A stretch of DNA of 64,000 nucleotides from Chryseobacterium sp. OSA05B (GTDB lineage Bacteria; Bacteroidota; Bacteroidia; Flavobacteriales; Weeksellaceae), in the NCBI RefSeq assembly GCF_019970065.1, contig NZ_JAHXYH010000007.1:1-64000 (forward strand), in the 5' to 3' direction. The notes below the pieces were generated by a model that searched no databases, had not been told where the DNA came from, and worked only from the letters and a program-made list of their open reading frames with translations. The position numbers were made by a program, and so were the translations under genes. Within the stretch, counting starts at the first letter, position 1, and each line of letters begins with the position of its first letter. This document shows, one piece after another, positions 17,773-26,468 of the stretch.

Positions 17773-18921
17773 ATGACCAAAAAATCAATTCTGTTTCTAT
17801 TCTTGCTCATCACCGGTATTTTTTACAGCCAACAGTGGCAGACGGCAACTTTTCAGCATGCTTCCGGACTCCGGGAATATTCTATTTACGTTCCTTCCAA
17901 TTATAATGCTCAAAATCCCGCTTCGCTGGTTCTCACCCTGCACGGATTGGGAGATACCATGGCTAATTTCAGAAATATTGGTTTTGCTGATCTCGCCGAA
18001 ACCCAAAATATCATTGTGATCTGCCCGCAGGCAATAAGTGATCCTTTATCAGGAACAGCCTGGAATTCAGGCGCCGGATATTCTTTTTATACACCCAATG
18101 CCAATGTGGATGATATCGGCTTTATAAGCGCACTGATAGATAAAGTACAGCAGGATTACAGCATCAACAACAATAAAGTCTTTGCCTGTGGGTTTTCTAT
18201 GGGAGGATTTTTGACGGAACGGCTGGCTCTGGTTCTGAATAATAAAATAAAAGTATTTGCTTCTGTGGCCGGAACTTTCGGAAACGGAATCCTGCCTGTC
18301 GCTCAGGGAACGCCCGGACGTCCGGTGTCTATTGCCCATTTTCATGGTACCGCTGATGCCACTATCGGTTATACGAACAATAATTTTGGAAATTCTGTGG
18401 ATCAGTTGATCAGTTACTGGAAAACCAATAATTCATCAAACGGCACTCCTGTATACACGGCGCTGGCCAACACGGCCAATGACGGATATACAGTAGACAA
18501 CTACCGATATACCAGTCCGGTCAACAGTTCCGTAATTGAGCTTTTTAAAGTCAATAATGCCGGCCACACATGGCTTACCTCACAAAATGATATTTCTTAC
18601 ACCCAAAAGATCTGGGAGTTTTTCACTCAGAACAGCAGTTTGGCAGTCTCGGATGTGCCTGCTCCTGTTACATTCTCCGTCTCTCCCGTTCCTGCGAGGG
18701 ACTATATTACCCTTAGGTTTCCAAAGAACTACTTCAATATAGAGCTAGAAATAACAGATCTTAACGGTAGAAAAGTCCTGTCTGAAAAAGTAACTTTAGA
18801 CAGCAGCAATCAATATACGCTCTCTTTAAAATCTACCCATCTTTCTCATGGAGTTTATTTACTATCTGTAAAATCCAATAACGAAAAGAAGGTAACCGTT
18901 AAAAAGATAATCATTGAATAA
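17773..18921 (+). CDS. T9SS-exported PHB-depolymerase-like esterase
   Basis: This 382-residue secreted alpha/beta hydrolase has a signal peptide (1-19, FYSQ). The oxyanion region is LTLHGLGDT (about 55-63), the nucleophile elbow is GFSMGG with S142, the acid Asp is probably that of HFHGTAD, and the His is in NNAGHTW. This fits the LpqC / feruloyl-esterase-like polyhydroxybutyrate depolymerase group. The last 75 residues (PVPARDYITLRF to KKIIIE) form a type A T9SS sorting domain, so the enzyme should be exported to the cell surface or medium. Two Crp/Fnr-like sites precede its promoter. Confidence 0.9.
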   Translation: MTKKSILFLFLLITGIFYSQQWQTATFQHASGLREYSIYVPSNYNAQNPASLVLTLHGLGDTMANFRNIGFADLAETQNIIVICPQAISDPLSGTAWNSGAGYSFYTPNANVDDIGFISALIDKVQQDYSINNNKVFACGFSMGGFLTERLALVLNNKIKVFASVAGTFGNGILPVAQGTPGRPVSIAHFHGTADATIGYTNNNFGNSVDQLISYWKTNNSSNGTPVYTALANTANDGYTVDNYRYTSPVNSSVIELFKVNNAGHTWLTSQNDISYTQKIWEFFTQNSSLAVSDVPAPVTFSVSPVPARDYITLRFPKNYFNIELEITDLNGRKVLSEKVTLDSSNQYTLSLKSTHLSHGVYLLSVKSNNEKKVTVKKIIIE

Positions 18922-19002
18922 TCATCTTTCCTCAAATTTATTTAAACACCAATCATCATTTAAATATAACAGGTCTCGCTTTTTTTAAGTGGGATTTTTA
19001 TT

Positions 19003-19569
19003 TTATTGTTTCGTATTCTCGATCTGCTTTCGGTAATTTTCACAAATTGCGGCTATCGTATTGGGATGTTCTTCAAATTTACCCAGCCTGATCGCATAAT
19101 ATTTAGGATTGAATTTCTCAAAATCAGCTTCACCTTTTTCTTTATTTTTTAATGTAACGATAAGACTGAACTTGGTGCTGGTCGTATAGCCGCCACCTTC
19201 AGTCGGTTCCTGGCGTTCGTAAGCATCGATATGAAATCCGGTCACTTTTGACCATGGAATTTTATGTTCATCCGGTATGGAAAAAGCGCCTTCAAAGTGC
19301 ATGATGTCAACGATATTTCGTCCATAGCAGAGTTTTATCCTGTCTTCAGATAAAATGATGCTCTGTTTTACATCCCAGATATATCCGAAAAGGGTAACGA
19401 TAGGAAAAAACAGCGTAACGATGATCAGAAAAATAATGAAAATTTTACCTTCATCTGCTAAAATCAACCATTTCACCAGGAAAAATAAGGGTACACCGCC
19501 AAATAAAGTCAGTAAAATCGAATCCGTGATGACTGATTTTTTCCGCTCTGTGATGATAATAGTTTCCAT
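19003..19569 (-). CDS. Hypothetical membrane protein
   Basis: This 188-residue protein has two adjacent membrane segments (about 17-35 and 44-64) and a cytoplasmic C-terminal part rich in beta-strands. That part includes IPWSKVTGFHIDAYE, a pattern seen in small membrane-anchored PH-like domains. No family is assigned with confidence. Confidence 0.65.
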   Translation of the reverse strand: METIIITERKKSVITDSILLTLFGGVPLFFLVKWLILADEGKIFIIFLIIVTLFFPIVTLFGYIWDVKQSIILSEDRIKLCYGRNIVDIMHFEGAFSIPDEHKIPWSKVTGFHIDAYERQEPTEGGGYTTSTKFSLIVTLKNKEKGEADFEKFNPKYYAIRLGKFEEHPNTIAAICENYRKQIENTKQ

Positions 19570-20073
19570 AAGCCCGGGATTTTGATGGTAAAAAGATGAA
19601 AAAATTAACCTTACATCTTAGTGTACCAAGTTAGTCTAAAAAACCATTACCCTTTGTCTTGAATAAAAAAAGAGAACCACCATGCAGTTCTCTTTGTAGT
19701 TAGGAATATATACTATTCTTTCATCATATATCCGATAAAAATCGCTTAAAATAAGTAGTGGAAAAAGATCCCCGCCATGAAAGCAGTTATGTACTAATCA
19801 TAAAAACATTCGGGAAAAAGTAGAAAATGAAGGCGGAGATCTATTAAACATAAATAAAACTCTACAACCAGTCTCCTGATCAGTAAGAGCGGTACAAAAG
19901 TAAGCTTCCGATAGGTCCCGTTAAAAAATATTTTGTAGAATTAAATCGATAGCCGTGTAGAAGTAGTACTACTTTTGAGACAATATGGTGATTTGATGAT
20001 GTGGTGATGTGGTGATGTGATTACTGACCACCAGAAATAATACCGAAATCCTCCAACTTCTAACTTCTAATCA
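19570..20073. other. Intergenic region with several structured elements
   Basis: About 500 bp with no convincing ORF. It holds a minus-strand terminator-like hairpin (19669-19695, AAAGAGAAC arms next to a T-run), a long-range pair GATCCCCGCC / GGCGGAGATC (19767-19776 and 19832-19841, 9 of 10 matching), a perfect 14-bp palindrome AAGTAGTACTACTT (19961-19974) and short GATGTGGT repeats (19998-20020). A long 3' UTR or a small RNA of the GNAT gene is possible. Confidence 0.45.
19669..19695 (-). terminator. Minus-strand terminator 380 bp after the GNAT gene
   Basis: A 9-bp stem (AAAGAGAAC and its complement) is followed on the minus strand by a run of seven T. Confidence 0.6.
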
Positions 20074-20532
20074 CTAGCTTCTCCACCAATGATAATAATT
20101 ATGAAGTCCGTCATACTCAAATCCGCAGCGAGGATATAAAGTATTTCCGATATCATTGGTTCTTTCTGTTTCCAACATCAGTCCACAGGCGTCCGTTTCT
20201 TCGCACCATTCTTTGCTTCGGTTGATAAGTCCTACGGAAATCCCTTTCCCTCTGTAATCCGGATGTACGAACAGATCGCTTAACAGCCATTGCTTCTGCA
20301 ATTTTGTATAATGGAATAATTTATAAAGCTGTACAAAACCTACTGCTTTCCCTTCTGAAAAAGCCAAAAATACATCTGACTCATGGTTCAGAAATCTTTC
20401 TTTCAGGAATGCTTTTCCTTTTTCTAGATCTGATTCCTGACGGTAAAAAATTCGGTACTGATTAAATAGTTCTGCCGCTTCATTTAAGTCTTCAAGGCCT
20501 GCTTTTTTAATGGTGTAATTCATTTCTGTCAT
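20074..20532 (-). CDS. GNAT family N-acetyltransferase
   Basis: This 152-residue protein shows the GNAT fold. The acetyl-CoA pyrophosphate loop is VHPDYRGKGISVGLI (motif A), preceded by WLLSDLFV, and ends with LYPRCGFEYDGLHNYYHW. The substrate is unknown. It is transcribed divergently from the MocR-type regulator, with overlapping promoter and operator sequences, so it is the likely target of that regulator. Confidence 0.88.
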   Translation of the reverse strand: MTEMNYTIKKAGLEDLNEAAELFNQYRIFYRQESDLEKGKAFLKERFLNHESDVFLAFSEGKAVGFVQLYKLFHYTKLQKQWLLSDLFVHPDYRGKGISVGLINRSKEWCEETDACGLMLETERTNDIGNTLYPRCGFEYDGLHNYYHWWRS

Positions 20533-20550
20533 TATTTTTTATTAACAGCA

Positions 20551-20558
20551 CAAAAATA
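20551..20558 (-). promoter_or_regulatory. Promoter -7 element of the GNAT gene
   Basis: On the minus strand this reads TATTTTTG, a TAnnTTTG match, about 20 bp before the GNAT start codon. Confidence 0.5.
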
Positions 20559-20568
20559 TTTTTAAATA

Positions 20569-20609
20569 GGACTACATTTGTACTCCAGATTTTAAACTAC
20601 AGGTAGTCC
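20569..20609. promoter_or_regulatory. Predicted MocR operator overlapping the divergent promoters
   Basis: GGACTAC (20569-20575) and GTAGTCC (20603-20609) are perfect 7-bp inverted arms around a promoter octamer TACATTTG (20573-20580). A related half-site GTACTCC (20580-20586) lies inside. The element is just upstream of the MocR-type gene start at 20613. Confidence 0.55.
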
Positions 20610-20612
20610 AGT

Positions 20613-22061
20613 ATGCTTCCATTCGAACACATCATCCATATTAATAAAGAAAGTAAAACTGCAGTTTACAGACAGATCGCGATCTCTGTTATCACTGCGA
20701 TAAGAAATGGTGTATTAAAATCCGGTTATCACCTTCCCGGAACCCGTGAACTTTCAAAAACATTGGGAGTACACCGGAAAACTGTAATAGCAGCCTACGA
20801 AGAGCTCCATGCACAAGACTGGATCATTATCATTCCAAGAAAATATACTGCAGTAGCAGACCGTATTCCGATATTAAGGCCCCAACAGTGGAATGCAGCA
20901 GATGTTCTTCCCTCTTATGAACATCATTTCAACCTTCCTTTTAAAATTATTGATCAGAAAATAGAAAAAACTCATACTGAACCTCTTCCTGAAATCATCA
21001 TTGATGACGGACATCCGGATGTAAGGCTTTCTCCCATTGATGACCTTCTGAAAACCTATCGGTCCTACACGTCCAGAAGACACACCATCAAAAATGCCAA
21101 TATCGGGACCGAACAGGGCAAGGTAAGACTTCGGGAAGAACTTGCCAACTACCTTTCTGAAACACGAGGTCTTAATATCCGTGCAGAAAATCTTCTGATT
21201 ACTCACGGTGCACAAATGAGCATCTATCTCGCTGCACAGCTTATTCTAGGACCCGGCTCGAATATCATTGTAGGATCTCCCAATTATCCTGCAGCCAATG
21301 CAGCATTTGAACAGACCGGAGCAACACTTACAGAAGTACCTGTAGACGAAAATGGCATTGATACCGAAGCAATCGAAATCATTTGCAGGAAGACAAAAAT
21401 CAATGCGGTGTACGTCATTCCCCATCATCATTATCCAACTACCGTCACACTCAGTGCAGCCAGGAGAATGAAGCTGCAGGAACTTTCAACCGTTTACTCT
21501 TTCGCGATCATTGAAGATGATTACGACTATGATTATCATTATACTTCTTCACCCTACCTTCCTTTGGCGGGAAGCAGTCATCAGGGAAATATCATTTATA
21601 TAGGATCGTTCTCCAAAATATTAGATCCTTCACTCAGAATAGGTTTTATGGTTGCCCCGGAAAATTTCATCAGCCAATGTACAGCTTTACGAAAAATCAT
21701 TGATGTCGGAGGTGACGGATATATGCAAAATGCTTTGGCTCTTCTGATCAGGGAAGGAGAACTTAAGCGGCATCTTAAAAAGGCAAAAAAGATCTATCAT
21801 CTGCGAAGAGACTTTCTCGATACTCTGTTAAAAGAGAAATTGAGTCGGTATATTTCATACGTACGTCCATCCGGCGGAATGGCTTTCTGGATTCAACTTT
21901 CGGCTGAATATCCTGTCCGTCGTTTATTGGAAATCCCTCAATTGAAGATTTTACGTGCTGATGAAAAACTCAATGCTTTCCGGTTTGGTTTTGCTTCAAT
22001 GGACGAGAAAGAACTGAAAAAAACGGTAGATTTCTTACAAACTGCATTGGATGGTTTCTGA
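20613..22061 (+). CDS. MocR/PdxR-type GntR regulator with aminotransferase domain
   Basis: This 482-residue chimeric regulator has a GntR winged helix at about 15-75 (LPGTRELSKTLGVHRKTVIAAYEEL), a linker, and a fold-type I aminotransferase domain from about 115 to the end. The PLP-binding lysine is in IGSFSKILDPSLRIGF, and IIEDDYDYDYHY supplies the Asp and Tyr that contact PLP. Family members sense PLP or PLP-amino acid adducts and control vitamin B6, GABA or amine genes. No pdxST genes are adjacent, so the divergent GNAT gene is the obvious candidate target. Confidence 0.9.
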   Translation: MLPFEHIIHINKESKTAVYRQIAISVITAIRNGVLKSGYHLPGTRELSKTLGVHRKTVIAAYEELHAQDWIIIIPRKYTAVADRIPILRPQQWNAADVLPSYEHHFNLPFKIIDQKIEKTHTEPLPEIIIDDGHPDVRLSPIDDLLKTYRSYTSRRHTIKNANIGTEQGKVRLREELANYLSETRGLNIRAENLLITHGAQMSIYLAAQLILGPGSNIIVGSPNYPAANAAFEQTGATLTEVPVDENGIDTEAIEIICRKTKINAVYVIPHHHYPTTVTLSAARRMKLQELSTVYSFAIIEDDYDYDYHYTSSPYLPLAGSSHQGNIIYIGSFSKILDPSLRIGFMVAPENFISQCTALRKIIDVGGDGYMQNALALLIREGELKRHLKKAKKIYHLRRDFLDTLLKEKLSRYISYVRPSGGMAFWIQLSAEYPVRRLLEIPQLKILRADEKLNAFRFGFASMDEKELKKTVDFLQTALDGF

Positions 22062-22132
22062 ATATTAAGTCATTTCAGAAATACCACAGATTTCGGATTG
22101 TAAACACACAGATAACTTTAGATCTTTATCTG

Positions 22133-22384
22133 ATGGAAAAACATACTGAAATATCGGGTATTGATTTAAGACGCAAAATCAGACGCGGAGAAATTCATTT
22201 TGCAGGGAACCGAAACCTGAAAATTTACGGATTACTCACCTGTTCTTCCGGTAAAAAAATGAAAAGGGAAAACAGAATCTTTTTTAGATCAGAAAAGGAT
22301 GCATTGGAAAATAAATACCGTCCCTGCGGGCATTGCATGAAAGAAGAATATCAACTTTGGAAGAATAAGTCGTGTAAAAAATAA
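22133..22384 (+). CDS. Free-standing Ada-type zinc-binding domain protein
   Basis: This 83-residue protein matches only the N-terminal metal-binding domain of Ada (NLKIYGLL, then C37, then RENRIFFRSEKDALENKYRPCGHC). In Ada four Cys bind zinc, and one also accepts methyl from DNA phosphotriesters. Here C37, C65 and C68 are kept, but the position of the second Cys holds Lys41. There is no AraC or methyltransferase domain in the gene or beside it. It may be a small DNA- or metal-binding protein without repair activity. Confidence 0.75.
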   Translation: MEKHTEISGIDLRRKIRRGEIHFAGNRNLKIYGLLTCSSGKKMKRENRIFFRSEKDALENKYRPCGHCMKEEYQLWKNKSCKK

Positions 22385-22456
22385 GATAATCCTAATCCCC
22401 TACTTGAAAATATCATTTTTTTAATACCATTGTAAAATGAATAGAATTGATCTTGT

Positions 22457-23221
22457 ATGAGAATCAGAGCTTCTGTATTTTTTATCCTCGGTTTCCTATC
22501 TGTCAGTGCTCAAAAGGCGGTGATGGAGATCAATTATGAAACTAAAATCACTCAGGACAGCATCCATAAAAGTCAGATTAATATCTACTCCTCTAATTTA
22601 TTGTCCAATACCCTGGAATCATCTTATTCCAGCAAGGAGGCGAAGGTTTTTTACAACAGAAATTCTAAAGAAATTATTCAAACGAGTTATGGAGGAATTC
22701 CAAAATATCCCAAATCGGTAAGCAGTGTTTATAAAACCAAAGATATTTTAATGGTCTCCATGCCTGTGGGCAGGTACTTTTTTACTTACGAGGAGCCTAA
22801 ACTGAAGTGGGACATTCTGAATGACAGAAAAGAAATACAGGGCTTTAGCAGCCAGCTGGCCAAAACCACAACGGACACCGGGGAGACTTTTTATGCATGG
22901 TTTACTGATGAGATAGCGATTCCTGACGGCCCTTTCAGATTTAAAGGCTTATCCGGTCTGGTGTTAGAAGTGTACAACAAAAACAGAACGATTGAAATCT
23001 ATGCCACCGATATTAAAAAATCGGAAGAACTCATAGAACCGTTGAATTACGGAAGCAATGTAAAGACCAAATCCAAAGAACAGTTTCTGGAAGCTAGGAA
23101 GAATTATCAGGAAAACCCGTCGATATACAATGGCAATATGAAGATATTTGATGAATACGGAAATGAAAAGACTAAAAAAATGACCGATAGAATCAGGAGC
23201 CATACTACTTTTCTGGATTAA
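22457..23221 (+). CDS. GLPGLI family protein (divergent)
   Basis: This 254-residue secreted protein has a signal peptide (1-18, ending VSAQ). The family segment is present in modified form as RFKGLSGLVLEVYNK, preceded by FYAWFTDEIAIPDGPF, which strongly resembles the GLPGLI context. Function is unknown. It is shorter than the member at 11359-12249. Confidence 0.85.
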   Translation: MRIRASVFFILGFLSVSAQKAVMEINYETKITQDSIHKSQINIYSSNLLSNTLESSYSSKEAKVFYNRNSKEIIQTSYGGIPKYPKSVSSVYKTKDILMVSMPVGRYFFTYEEPKLKWDILNDRKEIQGFSSQLAKTTTDTGETFYAWFTDEIAIPDGPFRFKGLSGLVLEVYNKNRTIEIYATDIKKSEELIEPLNYGSNVKTKSKEQFLEARKNYQENPSIYNGNMKIFDEYGNEKTKKMTDRIRSHTTFLD

Positions 23222-23467
23222 ATTCGGAATGATTGCTTTCTTCTTATTTATTTTAAAACACAAAGTTTCATCTTAATAATGTATTGCTTTGAGTGTTAAA
23301 AAGATAGAATCAATCAGAGATTGATTTGATGAAGCGAGCGTTTTATCCATCAGCTTAATCAACGACTTAGTCGAACTCTTTGCATTCCTCAAAACTATAC
23401 GTTACCAGGATGAACCTTGCATTAAAAAAAGTCATAGTTAAAGAATATTTTACCTAAATATACACAA

Positions 23468-23500
23468 CAAAAAAAAGAAGCAATAAAATTATTGCTTCTT
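23468..23500 (-). terminator. Terminator of the initiator tRNA array
   Basis: An 8-bp stem GAAGCAAT/ATTGCTTC with a short A/T loop is followed on the minus strand by a run of eight T, directly after the last tRNA. Confidence 0.88.
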
Positions 23501-23509
23501 TCGTTCTAG

Positions 23510-23582
<73 letters not shown>

Positions 23583-23621
23583 GTGTATTTTTAGAGTGTT
23601 TACCGAAAACACTTAGCTTAG

Positions 23622-23694
<73 letters not shown>

Positions 23695-23733
23695 GTATAT
23701 TTTTAGAGTACTTACCGAAAGTACTTAGCTTAG

Positions 23734-23806
<73 letters not shown>

Positions 23807-23844
23807 GTATATTTTTAGAGTACTTACCGAAAGTACTTTCTTAG

Positions 23845-23917
<73 letters not shown>

Positions 23918-23956
23918 GTGTATTTTTAGAGTGCTTACCGAAAACACTTAGCTTAG

Positions 23957-24029
<73 letters not shown>

Positions 24030-24068
24030 GTATATTTTTATAGTACTTACCGAAAGTACTTAACTTAG

Positions 24069-24141
<73 letters not shown>

Positions 24142-24180
24142 GTATATTTTTAGAGTACTTACCGAAAGTACTTAACTTAG

Positions 24181-24253
<73 letters not shown>

Positions 24254-24264
24254 ATATTGGATTG

Positions 24265-24272
24265 CAAATATA
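24265..24272 (-). promoter_or_regulatory. Promoter -7 element of the tRNA array
   Basis: The minus strand reads TATATTTG, a TAnnTTTG match, 11 bp upstream of the first transcribed tRNA. Confidence 0.65.
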
Positions 24273-24342
24273 CGACTATTTTTTAAAAACCCTAATTTTT
24301 CTTTTAAATAAAGGACTTTTATGAAAACTATTTTATTATTTG

Positions 24343-24350
24343 TATCTTTG
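24343..24350 (+). promoter_or_regulatory. Promoter -7 element (TATCTTTG) abutting the Sua5/YrdC start
   Basis: This consensus octamer ends only 4 bp before the chosen ATG, so transcription would start at or very near the start codon. Confidence 0.55.
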
Positions 24351-24354
24351 TTTT

Positions 24355-24966
24355 ATGGCAAAAATACTTAAAATTTACCCTGATAACCCTCAGGAAAATC
24401 TTGTGAATGAGGTGATTAAAACCTTAAAAAATGGCGGACTGATTATCTATCCTTCTGACACAATCTATGCCTTAGGATGTAATATTTTTGACATAAAAGC
24501 CATGGAAAAGCTGGCCCAGATCAAGAAAGTCAAGCTGGAAAAGTCTAAATTCTCGATTATCTGTAATGATTTAAGCCATCTTTCAGATTTTACAAGACCT
24601 ATCGACACTTCTGTGTTCAGGTTTTTGAAAAGCCATCTTCCGGGGCCGTTTACGTTTATTCTTGATGCCAATAAGAGTCTTCCTTTAGCCTATAAGAATC
24701 ATAAAACAATCGGTATTCGTGTTCCAGACCACCCGATTCCACAGCTTATCGTGGAAAAACTGGGACATCCCATCGCTTCAACCTCTATAAAGGATGATGA
24801 CGAAATCATTGAATACTCTACAGATCCGGAACTGATCGCAGAAAAATACGATCATCTGGTAGACATCGTCATCGATTCTGGTTACGGGGATAATATAGCT
24901 TCAACCATTGTGGATCTTACTTCCGGAGAACCGGAAATCATCCGTCAGGGAAAAGGAACTATTTAA
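24355..24966 (+). CDS. L-threonylcarbamoyladenylate synthase, Sua5/YrdC/YciO family
   Basis: The chosen start (MAKILKIYPDNPQENL) gives 203 residues; five codons further up would run into the promoter octamer. The YrdC fold is evident from GGLIIYPSDTIYALGC (about 32-47), KRxK-type residues in KKVKLEKSKFSIIC, and GIRVPDHPIPQLIVEKLGHPIASTS. The family makes threonylcarbamoyl-AMP for tRNA t6A37 modification. It lacks the extra Sua5 domain, so a TsaC- or YciO-like role is possible. It heads a plus-strand gene run including prmC. Confidence 0.85.
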   Translation: MAKILKIYPDNPQENLVNEVIKTLKNGGLIIYPSDTIYALGCNIFDIKAMEKLAQIKKVKLEKSKFSIICNDLSHLSDFTRPIDTSVFRFLKSHLPGPFTFILDANKSLPLAYKNHKTIGIRVPDHPIPQLIVEKLGHPIASTSIKDDDEIIEYSTDPELIAEKYDHLVDIVIDSGYGDNIASTIVDLTSGEPEIIRQGKGTI

Positions 24967-25002
24967 TAAAATATTAATTGTAGAGGGCTGATCATTTGGA
25001 AT

Positions 25003-25704
25003 ATGAGTTTAAACGGAAAATATGCACTGGGAATTCTTTTGACCTTTGTGCTTCTTGCCGCGGTAATGCTGTATGTTTTTCCGCTCATTTATTTCATCAC
25101 TGAAGTAAGGGAATTTAACGCAACTAATTTTTTCTATACAAGATTCGCGCTCTGGGTAGTGCTGGGATTAATCTTTCTTTATAGCCTTTTCATCGAAAAA
25201 AATACTTTTCTGCTATGGAAGGATAAGAAATACTCCACTCTGTTTTACGTCAGGGCAGTCATTGCATTATATCTGATCTGTGCTTTCGGAGGTTCTTTTC
25301 TGAATCTTGTCATTCAGCTTTTGACCCGGGAAGGGATGAGCGACAAACTGGTTCAGTTCTCTTCTGTTTTTAAAAATAACTATCCGTTGATTATCTTTAT
25401 CTGCTTTACTGCGGGTGCCGTGGAAGAATTTCTGATGCGGGGATATATTCAGCCGAGACTTGAAAAAATATACCGTAGCCCGTACGTTGGCATTATAGGT
25501 TCTGCTGCGTTATTTGGGATTCTTCACAGTACCTACGGAACGATTGGACAGGTGGTAATTCCTTTCTTTATCGGAACCGTTTTTGCTTTGTTTTATAAAA
25601 AATATTCAAATATTAAGATTCTGATCATCTGCCATTCTATGTACGACTTTGTGTCTATGATGATTATGAATTTTATTGACATTAAACATTTATCTGCATT
25701 CTAA
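25003..25704 (+). CDS. CPBP family intramembrane metalloprotease
   Basis: This 233-residue polytopic protein has about six membrane segments. The CAAX/bacteriocin-processing (CPBP, Abi) motifs are complete: EE at 141-142 with R146 (AVEEFLMRGY), H175 in FGILHSTYG and H211 in ICHSMYDF. Members cleave membrane or prenylated proteins, and some act in bacteriocin self-immunity. It is 36 bp after the Sua5/YrdC gene and 5 bp before yaaA, so probably in an operon of housekeeping genes. Confidence 0.9.
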   Translation: MSLNGKYALGILLTFVLLAAVMLYVFPLIYFITEVREFNATNFFYTRFALWVVLGLIFLYSLFIEKNTFLLWKDKKYSTLFYVRAVIALYLICAFGGSFLNLVIQLLTREGMSDKLVQFSSVFKNNYPLIIFICFTAGAVEEFLMRGYIQPRLEKIYRSPYVGIIGSAALFGILHSTYGTIGQVVIPFFIGTVFALFYKKYSNIKILIICHSMYDFVSMMIMNFIDIKHLSAF

Positions 25705-25709
25705 ACATT

Positions 25710-26468
25710 ATGAAAATTATAACTTCTCCAGCGAAACTGATGAACGTTGAGAATTCAACCGACTTACTGAGATCTACAACTCCGAAATTCATCGAAGAAG
25801 CTGCATTTATACAATCCTATTTAAAACATAAATCACCAAAATATCTTTCCGAGCTCATGGAAATATCGCCTAAGCTGGCTGATGAAAACTGGGAACGAAA
25901 CCAAAGATGGAAAGATAAACCGACGGCAAAAGAATCCGCTCCTGCGATGTTCGCCTTTACCGGTGAAGTCTACAGAGGGCTGGATGCCAAGACCCTGGAC
26001 AAAAATGCGGTAGACTACTTACAGAAAAACTACAGAATGCTTTCCGGACTGTATGGTTTACTTAAGCCTTCTGATAAAGTGATGCTTTACCGGTTGGAAA
26101 TGGGACGTCATTTCGAGTTCGATCAGTATAAAAACCTTTATGAATTCTGGCGAGAAAAGATCACGGAACAGTTGAATTCTGAAATGAAAAAAGGCGAATT
26201 CCTTCTTCACCTGGCCAGTAATGAATACGGAAAAGTGATCGATAGGAAAAAATTAAATCATCAGGTGATTGATTTTGAATTTTACGAACTGAAAGAAGGA
26301 AAGCTGAAAACCATCGTCGTATACACCAAACACGCAAGAGGTCTTGTGGTAAGATTCTGTGCGGAAACCAATGCGAAGACGCTGAATGATGTAAAAGCAT
26401 TCAACTACGAAGGCTACCTGATCGATGAGGAAAAATCTACGGACACAAAACTGGTTTTCACAAGATAA
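25710..26468 (+). CDS. yaaA: Peroxide stress protein YaaA (DUF328)
   Basis: This 252-residue cytoplasmic protein has the family N-terminus MKIITSPAKLMN and conserved segments FTGEVYRGLDAKTL, LSGLYGLLKPSDKVMLYRLEMG, LLHLASNEYGKVID and KHARGLVVRF. YaaA limits intracellular free iron and protects DNA from Fenton damage in E. coli. Its stop is directly followed by the prmC start. Confidence 0.95.
   Translation: MKIITSPAKLMNVENSTDLLRSTTPKFIEEAAFIQSYLKHKSPKYLSELMEISPKLADENWERNQRWKDKPTAKESAPAMFAFTGEVYRGLDAKTLDKNAVDYLQKNYRMLSGLYGLLKPSDKVMLYRLEMGRHFEFDQYKNLYEFWREKITEQLNSEMKKGEFLLHLASNEYGKVIDRKKLNHQVIDFEFYELKEGKLKTIVVYTKHARGLVVRFCAETNAKTLNDVKAFNYEGYLIDEEKSTDTKLVFTR

Noticed and set aside
24340-24354. 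TTG start five codons upstream of the Sua5/YrdC ATG
   Set aside because: The added codons overlap a consensus promoter octamer, and the family start MAKILKIYP follows.
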